DNA of 64,000 nt, taken from positions 124,001 to 188,000 of the forward strand of contig JAUIKM010000004.1 in assembly GCA_030430495.1 (NCBI GenBank), in the 5' to 3' direction. The translations under genes and the position numbers were made by a program. The notes below the pieces were generated by a model that did not search any database, was not told the DNA's origin, and worked only from the letters and a program-made list of their open reading frames with translations. Source of the DNA: a bacterium. GTDB taxonomy: Bacteria; Bacteroidota; Ignavibacteria; Kapaibacteriales; UBA7675. This document shows, piece after piece, positions 53,817 to 62,498 of this stretch; position 1 is the stretch's first letter; each line of letters opens with the position of its first letter.

Positions 53817-54521
53817 TCAGTCCTGCAGTTTGGCCGCCGCTTCGCGCAGCTTGCGGTCCCTGTACTCGTCCTGAATACTGCCATGTAACATGCGCCTCGG
53901 TGAACAGGTGTCCTGAATCTCAACAAACAGTCCTCGCAAACTATCCGGCGTATAGTAAAATTCAGATTCTCCCCTGTACTCGCCGAACACCGATCGGCTG
54001 CGTACCCAGCGGAATGCCTTTACCGTTTCAGGTTCTGGGGTGATTGTGATTGTGTCGGCCAGTACAACTTCGTATTTGTGAACAAGCCTTGTGATAAGTC
54101 GAATCGCAGAGTCACTGCGCCTGAAGTCCGTAAGTTCTGATGTCACCAGGTCGCTCGACCCCAGATCTTCAATCAGCTCATTGCCGTCAAAAACCACGGA
54201 ACCGGTGTTTTTACTGCAGCGGCTCAGGACAAAAAAGAAATCGGGGAGGTTCGGATCGCGAGGTTTATGCAAACGAATCCACCTCCTCGGGAAGTCAGCC
54301 GGATACAAAAGCGCAACCGTGTCCCGCGTTTGTTTAACAGACTTATCGATCGGAGCCGGTGCGAAATCCGGAGCTTCCGCTTCGCTCCCGGACTGCGAGC
54401 ACGAAACCATCGAACACAAAAGCATTAAACACAAGAGTCCCCGCGTAAGGTCGCTTAACGAAGCAGCAAAAGTCCGTTGCCGCGTATTAAACAAAACCCC
54501 ACTCCGTCTGTACAAAACCAT
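53817..54521 (-). CDS. Hypothetical lipoprotein
   Basis: Up to 234 aa. 'RGLLCLMLLCSMVSCSQSGS' is a lipoprotein signal (VSC lipobox). The ATG at 54521 would overlap the end of the upstream reductase gene by 35 bases; a later start nearer the signal is possible, so the start is uncertain. The body has no recognised family. It contains 'YPADFPRRWIRLHKPRDPNL' and 'DFFFVLSRC', and ends with a charged helix (RDRKLREAAAKLQD). It probably forms an operon with the reductase gene. Confidence 0.7.
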   Translation of the reverse strand: MVLYRRSGVLFNTRQRTFAASLSDLTRGLLCLMLLCSMVSCSQSGSEAEAPDFAPAPIDKSVKQTRDTVALLYPADFPRRWIRLHKPRDPNLPDFFFVLSRCSKNTGSVVFDGNELIEDLGSSDLVTSELTDFRRSDSAIRLITRLVHKYEVVLADTITITPEPETVKAFRWVRSRSVFGEYRGESEFYYTPDSLRGLFVEIQDTCSPRRMLHGSIQDEYRDRKLREAAAKLQD

Positions 54522-55035
54522 TCGGCCAGTGTTGCACCGCGACGGGTTTAAGATGAACGTCCTGCTCCACCGCCCCGAACAATCGAATCCCCGAGCCCAA
54601 CAGAACAGGTATCGTTGTGATAATCATGCGACTAATCAGGCCCGCGCGCAGAAAATCCTGAATCACCGCGCCGCCGTCGATGTAAACCCGCTGGAATCCA
54701 CTCTGCGCCAGTTGTTCAACTATTTCATCCGGCGTACCGCTCATCGCGGTCACGCGGCCGGCAAGATCCGCCGGTATGTCGATGTCGCGATGCGTCAGCA
54801 CCCGCACTGCCTTGTCGCCGTAGGGCCACGCCACGCCCAGGCCGCGCACGACGTCGTAGGTATTGCGCCCCATCACCAGCGCATCCACTCTGTCCATGAG
54901 CGCGTAATACCCGAAGTCCTCGCCCTCAAGCGCATAGCCGGGATTGTCCAGCCAGGCGACATCGCCGTCCGTCCGCGCAATAAATCCATCCGCGCTACAG
55001 GCGATAAATACTTCACATTGGATTTTTTCAGTCAT
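54487..55035 (-). CDS. RibD C-terminal/dihydrofolate-reductase-like protein
   Basis: 182 aa. The fold signature is clear: 'VFIACSADGFIARTDGDVAWL' (start of the DHFR-like Rossmann fold), 'DALVMGRNTYDVV' (family GR.T.e), and 'FQRVYIDGGAVIQDFLRAGL' with 'TTIPVLLGSGIRLF' (RibD_C end). Such proteins are NADPH-dependent reductases; small stand-alone ones are usually of unassigned substrate. Cytoplasmic. Its stop overlaps the lipoprotein frame downstream. Confidence 0.88.
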   Translation of the reverse strand: MTEKIQCEVFIACSADGFIARTDGDVAWLDNPGYALEGEDFGYYALMDRVDALVMGRNTYDVVRGLGVAWPYGDKAVRVLTHRDIDIPADLAGRVTAMSGTPDEIVEQLAQSGFQRVYIDGGAVIQDFLRAGLISRMIITTIPVLLGSGIRLFGAVEQDVHLKPVAVQHWPNGFVQTEWGFV

Positions 55036-55106
55036 GTCGACAGCTTGTATTTTTCAGAAAAAGGCGAAGCGTCCTGTTCCGGAACACTCCATTGCGTTTG
55101 AAAATT

Positions 55107-56399
55107 TTAGCGGGCAATGACAAGCTGCTGAAAAGACGTTTTGTCGCATCCACTCAGCTTGATGTGGTACAGGCCGGGCGGAAGCATTGAAACATCAATA
55201 TCAACGGCCTCGTTCGTTATTGCCTGTGCCGGGATTGTCAAAACCTCATGCCCCGTCAAGTTAAAAATCTCAATCTGATTATTCAAGCAGCCCTGGGGAA
55301 TCAATATCGTTAATGCGTGTCCGGCGGGGTTGGGGAAGAGTTGTATGCCTGGTTCTCTGTCTGCCGCCGCCAGGTCCACCGAAGTTATACGAGGTGAATA
55401 ATAGCGTATTATGTAACCAGTTGCAGTTACGGCGAGAGCGAGATCCGGTTTAACGTATACAACCCGCATTATTGAGTTCGCTACAAATTCTTCAATCTCT
55501 GTATCATCAACAATCCAGTTTTGACCGCCATCGTTTGTACGTAATATTTTACCATCTCTTCCACCCGCAATTCCATGTTTTTCATCAACAAAATCAATAC
55601 TGAGTAGTCCAAAAGCTGGATCGATTCGTTCTTCAAGGAGCGATTCCCAGGTTTCGCCGCCGTCCGTCGTTCGGTATATTCTGTCGTTGCCTGATTGCCC
55701 GATCGTAACGTCGAGGCCAACGACCCAACCGAGTGAGGAATTGAGGAATTCCATTTGCCCGTATTCATGCGGCGCTTCATACTGTGTCCAGTCCAGATCG
55801 CCCGGTGAGCGTTTGGCAATCCCAAAACGACTGTTGGAAACCAATTGCCAGATCACCGTCCCGCCGTTGTAAAATGCAATGTCGCGCAATGTCGCACTCT
55901 GCGGCATTTGTAGTCGCGTCCATGTTTTGCCGCCGTCGGTGGTGTTGAAGGCTTGTGTGGAAGTTGAGGCAACGCCGTTTGAGACGTCACTCATTTTGAT
56001 GTCCCAGAAACGGTCATCAAATCCAAAGTCCAGCGTATCCCAGGTGGCTCCGCTATTGTACGTTCGGTACATCATACCGCTGTCCGCCGCGACGATGGCT
56101 ATTTCAGGGCTTGGGTGGCCAACTGCGATGAATTTGATCGGCAATCTGACAAATTTGCCATCTTTATCATATTCAATTTCAAATTCCAATATCGAGTTCC
56201 AGGTTTTACCGCCGTCAGTCGTACGTTTTATCGTTGGGCGCCTGTTTTCCTGAAAGTTACCGACAGCAAGGCCATGTAGCGAGTCGGAAAACTCTATATC
56301 GCGATAGATCATATTCTGTACATAGTCCGTAGTTTGCCAGGTGTGCGGCTGCGCAGACAATACACTAGTCGACACCAGCAACAGTGCAATTATTTTCAT
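55107..56399 (-). CDS. Secreted BNR/YCF48-like propeller protein with T9SS sorting domain
   Basis: 430 aa from ATG 56399 (MKIIALLLVSTSVLSAQ signal); the frame is open to 56573 but the upstream residues look non-coding. Repeats of 'TTDGGKTWNSI', 'YNSGATWDTL', 'TTDGGETWESL' and 'TNDGGQNWIVD' are Asp-box (BNR) blades typical of sialidase-like and Ycf48-like propellers. The T9SS tail is 'IQLFPNPAGHALTILI ... FQQLVIAR'. No sialidase catalytic arginine triad is recognisable, so a binding or structural role is more likely. Base composition is more AT-rich than in most neighbours. Confidence 0.88.
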   Translation of the reverse strand: MKIIALLLVSTSVLSAQPHTWQTTDYVQNMIYRDIEFSDSLHGLAVGNFQENRRPTIKRTTDGGKTWNSILEFEIEYDKDGKFVRLPIKFIAVGHPSPEIAIVAADSGMMYRTYNSGATWDTLDFGFDDRFWDIKMSDVSNGVASTSTQAFNTTDGGKTWTRLQMPQSATLRDIAFYNGGTVIWQLVSNSRFGIAKRSPGDLDWTQYEAPHEYGQMEFLNSSLGWVVGLDVTIGQSGNDRIYRTTDGGETWESLLEERIDPAFGLLSIDFVDEKHGIAGGRDGKILRTNDGGQNWIVDDTEIEEFVANSIMRVVYVKPDLALAVTATGYIIRYYSPRITSVDLAAADREPGIQLFPNPAGHALTILIPQGCLNNQIEIFNLTGHEVLTIPAQAITNEAVDIDVSMLPPGLYHIKLSGCDKTSFQQLVIAR

Positions 56400-56594
56400 G
56401 GCTGCGCCGCCTCCAGAGTGTAAATGATATAGAGGGTATAGCTGCATGGGAACAATCATTGTAGTTATTGTGTGTTGAGTCAGGTGTGCAAGTGGGGCCA
56501 TTGCAGGCCCCATTTGTGAAAGCACACCAGTAAAGAGTAAAAAAATTCTCGAATCGAATGGCGATTTCGACAAAAGTGTCGAAAATATCGCGCA

Positions 56595-57533
56595 TTACCG
56601 CTCAATAATGAGTTTGTCGTTTACGAGTTTGTACCCCGCGGCAGTCAATTCATAGATGTAGGTTCCCGCTTGAAGGTTTCCAACATCAAGTGTTACGCGT
56701 GTTGGGCCTTCCCGCAACTCAACTTCCGTCTGTGCGACCATTCTTCCCTGCAGGTCATACACAGCAAGGTTGGCGACACCCACTCGGTTTACATGTAGTT
56801 CAATATCGACCGTAGAACCGCTGGCCGGGTTCGGCAGAGTCAGCGCCTGATTGAGTGCTTCAAGTTGCACTTGACCTGAATTTATTGGGGAGCTTGAACT
56901 TTTGGCAATTTCTTCAAATTCGCATGTAGTAAAACACTGCGAAAGCCCTTGTGCGGGGATTGCGTCCGAGCAGTCAACTTCGTCATGCGGCGCGCCGGGA
57001 TAGAGTTCAACAATTGAACCGCCAGTTGACACGCAGATCAGCACGCCCGTATAACAACACGCTTCTCCAAGACAGGGGACCAGGAACGTGAAAGTTTTGC
57101 CTTCAGGGCCGCCAATAGTGTAGGTAAACTCACTGAAGCAGGAAGCTATGGAGATGCGAAATTGCTCGTCACATGTACCTGCCTCGGGAAGAGGCCAGGG
57201 CGGGTTGGGACCTGTAATGAGGGCTTTGAATGTGGCCTGGACAAGTTTCTCATTTGTGCAATTGCAAGATTGTTCAAACTTGATTTCAGTAATCTGAATA
57301 TCTCTGAAGTATCCGCATGCCAGACGAGTTACGTAGGTGACATCAACGACGCAACCGGTATATGGGCACGGATCCAGCGTTAACGTCTGTGTTTGTGGAG
57401 CGCTCCATGCATCGCCATGACAATCCGGAGTGCACTGTGCCTGCACATCCGACGAAAAGATGAACACAAATAGCATGGTGGCTAACAAAGAGCCGGCGCT
57501 GTATAGAGCATTTTTCCAATTGGGTCTGTACAT
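56595..57533 (-). CDS. Cysteine-rich secreted protein with T9SS sorting domain
   Basis: 312 aa from ATG 57533 (signal LLATMLFVFIFSSDVQAQ). The mature region is rich in cysteine (CTPDCHGD, CPYTGCVVDV, SCNCTNEK, CLGEACCYTGVLIC, CFTTCEFEE), suggesting several disulfides. No family is recognised. The T9SS tail is 'LTLPNPASGSTVDIEL ... NDKLIIER'. It lies about 195 bases upstream of the BNR gene on the same strand. Like that gene it is relatively AT-rich and has no GTTTAAC motif, which may mark a recently acquired stretch. Confidence 0.85.
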   Translation of the reverse strand: MYRPNWKNALYSAGSLLATMLFVFIFSSDVQAQCTPDCHGDAWSAPQTQTLTLDPCPYTGCVVDVTYVTRLACGYFRDIQITEIKFEQSCNCTNEKLVQATFKALITGPNPPWPLPEAGTCDEQFRISIASCFSEFTYTIGGPEGKTFTFLVPCLGEACCYTGVLICVSTGGSIVELYPGAPHDEVDCSDAIPAQGLSQCFTTCEFEEIAKSSSSPINSGQVQLEALNQALTLPNPASGSTVDIELHVNRVGVANLAVYDLQGRMVAQTEVELREGPTRVTLDVGNLQAGTYIYELTAAGYKLVNDKLIIER

Positions 57534-58286
57534 TTGAGTATGGTTCCTTTGTGTCAACTGTAAGAAAAACATGAATGTGAATTCACCGACACATTGCCTG
57601 TGATGAGAGAAATGCGACGTCGTCGTGCTAACAAAGCGCCCTATCCAATTTGTGCACAATTGAATGCGGCGGTCACATTTGTGTCGGAGTTACTGCAGTC
57701 AATCAGTGATGATCCACTGCAGCAAGATCAAAGCTCTATAAATTGTATGCGATCAATATATCGATGTGAAAATCACAAACGCCGGGTTGGAGCGTTTGTG
57801 TGGTCTGATCGCCACGTTTTTTATAGTTGCGACAAACTAAGAGCAAATACAATTTATTACAAGAGTTATTTTATTTCCCTCAAACTACACAACTGCTCCC
57901 GTTTAGTTGTGAGGTAGAAATTCAAGAATCGGTCGGCAGATTCTCAATTTTGTGCCGTTAAGTTGGTGTCTGTTTGATTCACAAACGGCAAAAACAACTC
58001 TTCAAGGGGCTGTCGATACGTTCCAAACCAGGCTCGGTCCTCTGCCAGGTCCGAGGCCGGTTCAACGGACAAGAAGACAAAGCCGGCCTCGCGCTTGCAG
58101 CAACGCGAACGCCTGAGTCAGTGACCTGTTTTTGAACCGCGCCCTTCATCGCTCGCGCCGTGCAACTGTATTCGATCTGCCTGCGTCTGTTTGCGCCGGG
58201 CCCGAACACACAATTTGTCGCACGCTTCAGCAAATCGCCAAAACACAAAAACCGCATCCCGCTCAGTGTAATCGCGGAATGCGGTT
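57534..58286. other. AT-rich gene-free spacer
   Basis: About 750 bases with clearly lower GC than its surroundings around 57700-57960. No coding region, repeat family member or RNA gene can be supported. The downstream end holds the terminator at 58247. Confidence 0.6.
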
Positions 58287-58289
58287 TTA
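58247..58289 (-). terminator. Terminator of the secreted protein gene
   Basis: Read on the minus strand, TAAAACCGCATTCCGC and GCGGGATGCGGTTTT form a long stem, followed by TGTGTTTTGG. The stop codon TAA at 58287-58289 is at the base of the stem. Confidence 0.85.
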
Positions 58290-59435
58290 CTCTTGAGGGA
58301 ACCGGCCCTGGTGTATCGCCACGCCCTGATTCGCCAGCTTTTCAAGCGCCGGCACGTACTGGTCCAGCGCGACGCTTTCCGTGCCGCCCTCGAACACAAA
58401 CTCAATCCGGCCGCCGACGATCTCCACATGTTCCAGCGCGGCCCACCTGAAGTTTGCATCCGGCTCCATTCGCATCTGCGCACCGACGCGCCGCTCCGGG
58501 TCCACCAGATACAGCGATGCTTCGGCCTGCCCGTCGTGCTGCAGAACGATAACGTGGTTCCCGTAAGTCAGCACCTGCTTTATCGGCGGATATTGTTCCC
58601 CGCTTTGCCCTCCGCTCCGGCTGTTAAACAGACAGGACTCAACGCCCGTCACAAAAATGGGCCGGATCAGGTTGTCGCGCCGTATTAACACGGCATCCGC
58701 CGTCGAGCAGATATCTTCGCGTTCGTTGAGCTGCGTGCAGTGTGCGTTGTAAACCTGCATGTCGTCCGTCGGAATAAAATTCTCCCGGTCGGACACCACC
58801 CAGCAAATGCTGAAACGCGCCTTGATTTCGTCGTCCACCCAACCCGGCAGACCCGAATACACCGGCTGCGATTTGTCGTGCAGCACGCCGTAGCTCCGCG
58901 GCACGCGCCACTGCGCTTCCTTGAACATGTTGCGCCGCCAGTCGGATTTGAAACTGAAGGCCGTCGCGAACAGCGCGTTACCCGGCGTACGTTCGATCGT
59001 GCGATCGACTTCCATCAACCAGGCCGGCAGATTCTCCAACAGCGGCATCGAATCGTAAAACAGCAGCGCCGGCAGCGTCAGGCGCATAAACTGGGCGCTC
59101 AACTCGCCGACTTCTGTCGGCAGCGGCATCACCCCGCGGACAGCGCCAACCGGCACAGTGTATTCAACGTCTTCTATCACCGCACTGCTGGTGCCGAAAT
59201 GTACCTTGTACACCTGCTCGTTCTCGTAGGCGGTCCACTCCACATAGACGCTGTCGCTCGCGCCATCCAGATCGACGTCTTCAAGCAGATACTGCGCCGA
59301 CTGGTCGATAATCTCGCGTTCCTGCGCCTGGGCGCTCAGTCCGCCCGCCGTCAGCAGTGCCGCACAAGCAAAAAGCGCCGTCAGCCATCTGCGGCGCTCA
59401 CCTTCTTCTTCGATATGTTTGCCGTTTCCAAACAT
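58287..59435 (-). CDS. Hypothetical secreted protein
   Basis: About 382 aa from ATG 59435, which has TTGGAGCAG just upstream; a TTG at 59447 is the alternative. Signal peptide WLTALFACAALLTAGGLSAQAQ. 'EDVDLDGASDSVYVEW' near residue 55 resembles an FG-GAP/VCBS calcium loop. The remainder, including 'RTIERTPGNALFATAFSF' and 'YGNHVIVLQHDGQAEASLYL', is not assignable. There is no T9SS tail, so it is probably periplasmic. Transcribed alone, with a strong terminator. Confidence 0.75.
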   Translation of the reverse strand: MFGNGKHIEEEGERRRWLTALFACAALLTAGGLSAQAQEREIIDQSAQYLLEDVDLDGASDSVYVEWTAYENEQVYKVHFGTSSAVIEDVEYTVPVGAVRGVMPLPTEVGELSAQFMRLTLPALLFYDSMPLLENLPAWLMEVDRTIERTPGNALFATAFSFKSDWRRNMFKEAQWRVPRSYGVLHDKSQPVYSGLPGWVDDEIKARFSICWVVSDRENFIPTDDMQVYNAHCTQLNEREDICSTADAVLIRRDNLIRPIFVTGVESCLFNSRSGGQSGEQYPPIKQVLTYGNHVIVLQHDGQAEASLYLVDPERRVGAQMRMEPDANFRWAALEHVEIVGGRIEFVFEGGTESVALDQYVPALEKLANQGVAIHQGRFPQE

Positions 59436-59556
59436 TGTCTGCTCCAACCCAGCCCATCGACAAATGTTACCATGCTGTTAAATCTTATTACCAAGCTATT
59501 AAATGTACGATCAATTGCCAACAAATATTTGCAGCGCCGCCCGGCTCATTCCGGAT

Positions 59557-59692
59557 CGGCTCGCTTTCTGATTCTCTTGTTTACCAACGAGAGATCAGTC
59601 CCGGGTCTCCGCGTGTGTCGCAAGTCACCGTGTGACAGATTGGAACATTTCAAGCACAAGCGATCAGTGACAAACAAAAGCAAAAAGCAAGC
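59557..59692. repeat. Paired dispersed intergenic repeat (inverted arms)
   Basis: Left arm 59557-59585: CGGCTCGCTTTCTGA then TTCTCTTGTTTACC. Right arm 59669-59692: GACAAACAAAAGCAA then AAAGCAAGCC. The spacing of about 84 bases is similar to the 28269 pair. It lies in the 419-base spacer before the cytochrome gene, which holds nothing else but the terminator at 59788. Confidence 0.65.
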
Positions 59693-59787
59693 CACAGGAG
59701 CGCAAGCGACATGGCGCGGCGGTCAGAGTCATCAGCCGGAAATCGATCGGTGTTCAGGCGCGCAAATATCCACCCGGTCCACAATGC

Positions 59788-59824
59788 AAAAACCCCGCGC
59801 AAAGCACATGCTTCGCCGCGGGGT
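59788..59824 (-). terminator. Terminator of the hydrolase-nucleotidase-DUF4105-cytochrome operon
   Basis: On the minus strand ACCCCGCG and CGCGGGGT arms are followed by TTTTTG. It lies 30 bases past the cytochrome stop. Confidence 0.85.
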
Positions 59825-59854
59825 CCGTCTCTCGCTAAGCCACAAAACGCGGAG

Positions 59855-61111
59855 TCAATGCGCCCTGATAAACTCCTGCGAGGCCTCCGGGTAAATCGCG
59901 ATGTGATGTGTGCGCACCACCAGCGCTTCCATGTCCTTGCCCACCTGCATCAGCAGAACGTCGCTCTTCCCGTTCGGCATGTGGCAGTCGATGCAGTTGT
60001 CGGCGGCCGTTTCCGCGCCCACCTGCGGCGTCATGTTGCACATGTCCACGGTGTGACAGCTCAGGCAGCGCTGTGAGAACGTTTTGGTCGCACCCACCTC
60101 GTTTTTGTGCATGTCGTGGCAGGTCGTGCAGGTCATGTCCGCGCTTTCCTGAAAACACTTGCTCTGCATGAACAGGCCCACCTGGTTGCCGTGCACGTCC
60201 AGTTTGGCTTCGGGGTCGAAGGGCTCGCGCAGCAGGAAACTGTCGAGCGGCGCGCCCATCTCCCATGCAAAAGTCGGTTTGATAGCCGTGTGGTGGCCGG
60301 AGTGGCAGAGCGCGCAGACGTCCAGCTGGCGCTCGCGGCTGACGTCCGGCGGGTTGACAATGTGTTTTGGCGCCTTTTCCTGCGAATGTTCCTGGTGGAA
60401 CTTCACGTGGTTGGCCGCCGGGCCGTGGCATTTCTCGCAGGAGATTCCCAGCATCAGCGTCTCGCGGTCGTACATGTTGCCGACCTTGAAACGCGACTCC
60501 ATCGCTTCCAGATAGGAGCCGTGGCACTCGATGCAGCGCGGCCCCACCGGACGCCGGAAGTTGGCCATTTCGTCCGTATAGCCCGGACTAAGGATCCAGG
60601 TATCTGCCGCCACGTTGTAGGAAATCGGCAACTGAAACAGCAGGCTGTCCATCCAGAAGAGGTAGGTCTGGCCCTTTTTGCCGGAGCCGATTACAATGTC
60701 GAAGTGATGCGCCTCGCGCCGCAGCCAGTAATCGCGTTGTTTGTGTTCTTCGGACTGAAAGGGCTGGCCGTCGCGCGTGGTCAGCATGGAAAAGCGCCGG
60801 TTTTCCTGGCCCTGATAGACGTTGCGCCCTTCCTCAAAACTGCCGTGAATCGTTTCCAGGTTGGCATGCGCCGAGGAGCGAAAGTGCGAAGTCTGGATGT
60901 AGTCGTCGTAAATCTCCTTGTGGCAGGCTTCACAGGCCTGCACGCCCGCATAACGCGCCAGGCCCGTCAATGTGTCGCTCGGCGCGTCGGCGGCGTCGTT
61001 CTGGACGTTCTCGCCGGCGCAGGCGCTCAGCAGAACGAGCAGCGCACATGTTGCGGACAGAAGGAGGCCGGACCTGAAAATCGCAAAACGGGAATCAATC
61101 GGCATACGCAT
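59855..61111 (-). CDS. Heptahaem c-type cytochrome lipoprotein
   Basis: 418 aa. The signal 'LLLSATCALLVLLSACAGE' has a lipobox (LSAC). Seven CxxCH haem-binding motifs are visible in order: CEACH, CIECH, CEKCH, CALCH, CTTCH, CLSCH and CIDCH. Spacing and the phrase 'GPRCIECHGSYLEA ... GISCEKCHGPAANH' match the cytochrome c-554/multihaem family found in electron-transfer chains. It is anchored at the membrane, facing the periplasm or cell surface. It is the last gene of a same-strand cluster, 73 bases after the DUF4105 gene. The redox partner is unknown. The single-haem lipoprotein at 23366 shows that other haem proteins are also exported by this organism. Confidence 0.92.
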   Translation of the reverse strand: MRMPIDSRFAIFRSGLLLSATCALLVLLSACAGENVQNDAADAPSDTLTGLARYAGVQACEACHKEIYDDYIQTSHFRSSAHANLETIHGSFEEGRNVYQGQENRRFSMLTTRDGQPFQSEEHKQRDYWLRREAHHFDIVIGSGKKGQTYLFWMDSLLFQLPISYNVAADTWILSPGYTDEMANFRRPVGPRCIECHGSYLEAMESRFKVGNMYDRETLMLGISCEKCHGPAANHVKFHQEHSQEKAPKHIVNPPDVSRERQLDVCALCHSGHHTAIKPTFAWEMGAPLDSFLLREPFDPEAKLDVHGNQVGLFMQSKCFQESADMTCTTCHDMHKNEVGATKTFSQRCLSCHTVDMCNMTPQVGAETAADNCIDCHMPNGKSDVLLMQVGKDMEALVVRTHHIAIYPEASQEFIRAH

Positions 61112-61184
61112 ACGGCACGTGTTTGGAAATGATAAGGAGTCGGATTTGCGCTTTGGACACGCCTGCCGCGTCCTCGTCGCCGGC

Positions 61185-62498
61185 TCAGCTTTTGGAACCG
61201 CGCGCAGGCGCCGTCGTTCCGATTGCCGCCCGTCGCCACAGGACGAGCGCGCGCATCAGCAGCAGGACCATGCAGGCCGCGCTGACCGGATGAATCGATT
61301 GCGGCAGGATCGGCAGCGCCGCGAGAGTCAGCCCGGTAGCGACAATCGCAAGTCCAAGATACAAACGCAGCAGTTTAGTCGGTTCTCTCTTAAACAGCAG
61401 CAGCGCCGCCACAAGATGCGTCGGCGGCGTCCACAGCAGATTCATATTGGATTTCGTCACCACGTGTTCGGTAAAAAACCACAGGAAGGTAATCAGCAGT
61501 CCCAGCAGCCCGGCTACGCCGAACAGCAGCGCATCCGCCGGAGCCGCACGCCAGACCTGTGGACCGCGCCAGGAACGCAGACTGAATATCCCGACAACAA
61601 ACACGATGCCCCAGGCCGGCCACAGCAGCCAGGCCAGTTCGTTGTTCATATCCGGTTTGCTGCGGTAGTTAAACAGCTGCGACTTCGACGCCACGAGCGG
61701 TTGTTTAACGCCGTCAAAACGCACCGTCGCCTCGTCGAACGCCCGCAGCAGATAGTCGGGCAAAAACTGCGCGCCATGTGTGCCCGCCACGGCGTCCGTC
61801 GGCAGGCCCAGCCCCAGGTCAAATCCCCAGTCAATGCCGGGGCGGTCCACAACGTAGCGGTCCAGCAGATGCCGGTAGGTCGTGTCGCCCGCGGGAATGT
61901 CGTTAAACGTCAGGTCGTCGCCCAGCACGGAAATCAGGGCGTCGCGCAGGCGCGTCGAACAATTGTCAAAGAGGAAATCGTAGCGGTAATAGCGGTTTTC
62001 CGGCAGGTAATTGGTTTCGAGGAATATAAACAGGCTCTCACGCGCCCAGGGCGGAAGGTTTAACACCTGCTCAATAACGGGTCGGTCTTCCAGCTGATAT
62101 TCGCGCAGCATCATATCGCGCGTCGTGATGGAAAGTTTATAGTCCAGTTCGCGCCTTACAAATTTCCACACAAACCCCGGCTCGCCAAAGTTAAACGTGC
62201 CGTAGTTGTACACGCGGTCGATGTTGTTAACGGGATCGTAGATCCCGAAGGCGCTGTGGCCGAACATCGAATGAAGGTGTTTACCGGGCAACATGGTGAA
62301 CAGGGACACACGCGCACTGTCTGACAGCGCCTGGGCCTGCACGCCGCCGAAGCAGACAAATGTTAACATCAGCGCTGCAATCAGCACGCCGCTTCGACGC
62401 AGCAGCGTATTAAACAGAGAGGCTGTGCCGCTCACCGGGGTGGCGGCCTTGACGCTTCGCCCTCCCCCTGCGGTGTCCGGCTTGCTTGTTTTTTTCAT
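61185..62498 (-). CDS. DUF4105 (Lnb N-terminal periplasmic domain) membrane protein
   Basis: 437 aa. After a signal anchor (SGVLIAALMLTFVCFGG) comes the DUF4105 domain: 'LPGKHLHSMFGHSAFGIYDP', 'RVYNYGTFNFGEPGFVWKFV', 'YYRYDFLFDNCSTRLRDAL'. The conserved GHSA...YNYG...NCSTRLRD residues (His, Cys) are those expected of a papain-like/NlpC-related fold. Four or so transmembrane helices follow (LAWLLWPAWGIVFVVGIFSL; ALLFGVAGLLGLLITFLWFF). Its ATG overlaps the stop of the 5'-nucleotidase gene (ATGA), so the two are translationally coupled. The first ~20 codons overlap a stretch resembling the dispersed repeat (GTGTCCGGCTTGCTTG). Confidence 0.88.
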   Translation of the reverse strand: MKKTSKPDTAGGGRSVKAATPVSGTASLFNTLLRRSGVLIAALMLTFVCFGGVQAQALSDSARVSLFTMLPGKHLHSMFGHSAFGIYDPVNNIDRVYNYGTFNFGEPGFVWKFVRRELDYKLSITTRDMMLREYQLEDRPVIEQVLNLPPWARESLFIFLETNYLPENRYYRYDFLFDNCSTRLRDALISVLGDDLTFNDIPAGDTTYRHLLDRYVVDRPGIDWGFDLGLGLPTDAVAGTHGAQFLPDYLLRAFDEATVRFDGVKQPLVASKSQLFNYRSKPDMNNELAWLLWPAWGIVFVVGIFSLRSWRGPQVWRAAPADALLFGVAGLLGLLITFLWFFTEHVVTKSNMNLLWTPPTHLVAALLLFKREPTKLLRLYLGLAIVATGLTLAALPILPQSIHPVSAACMVLLLMRALVLWRRAAIGTTAPARGSKS

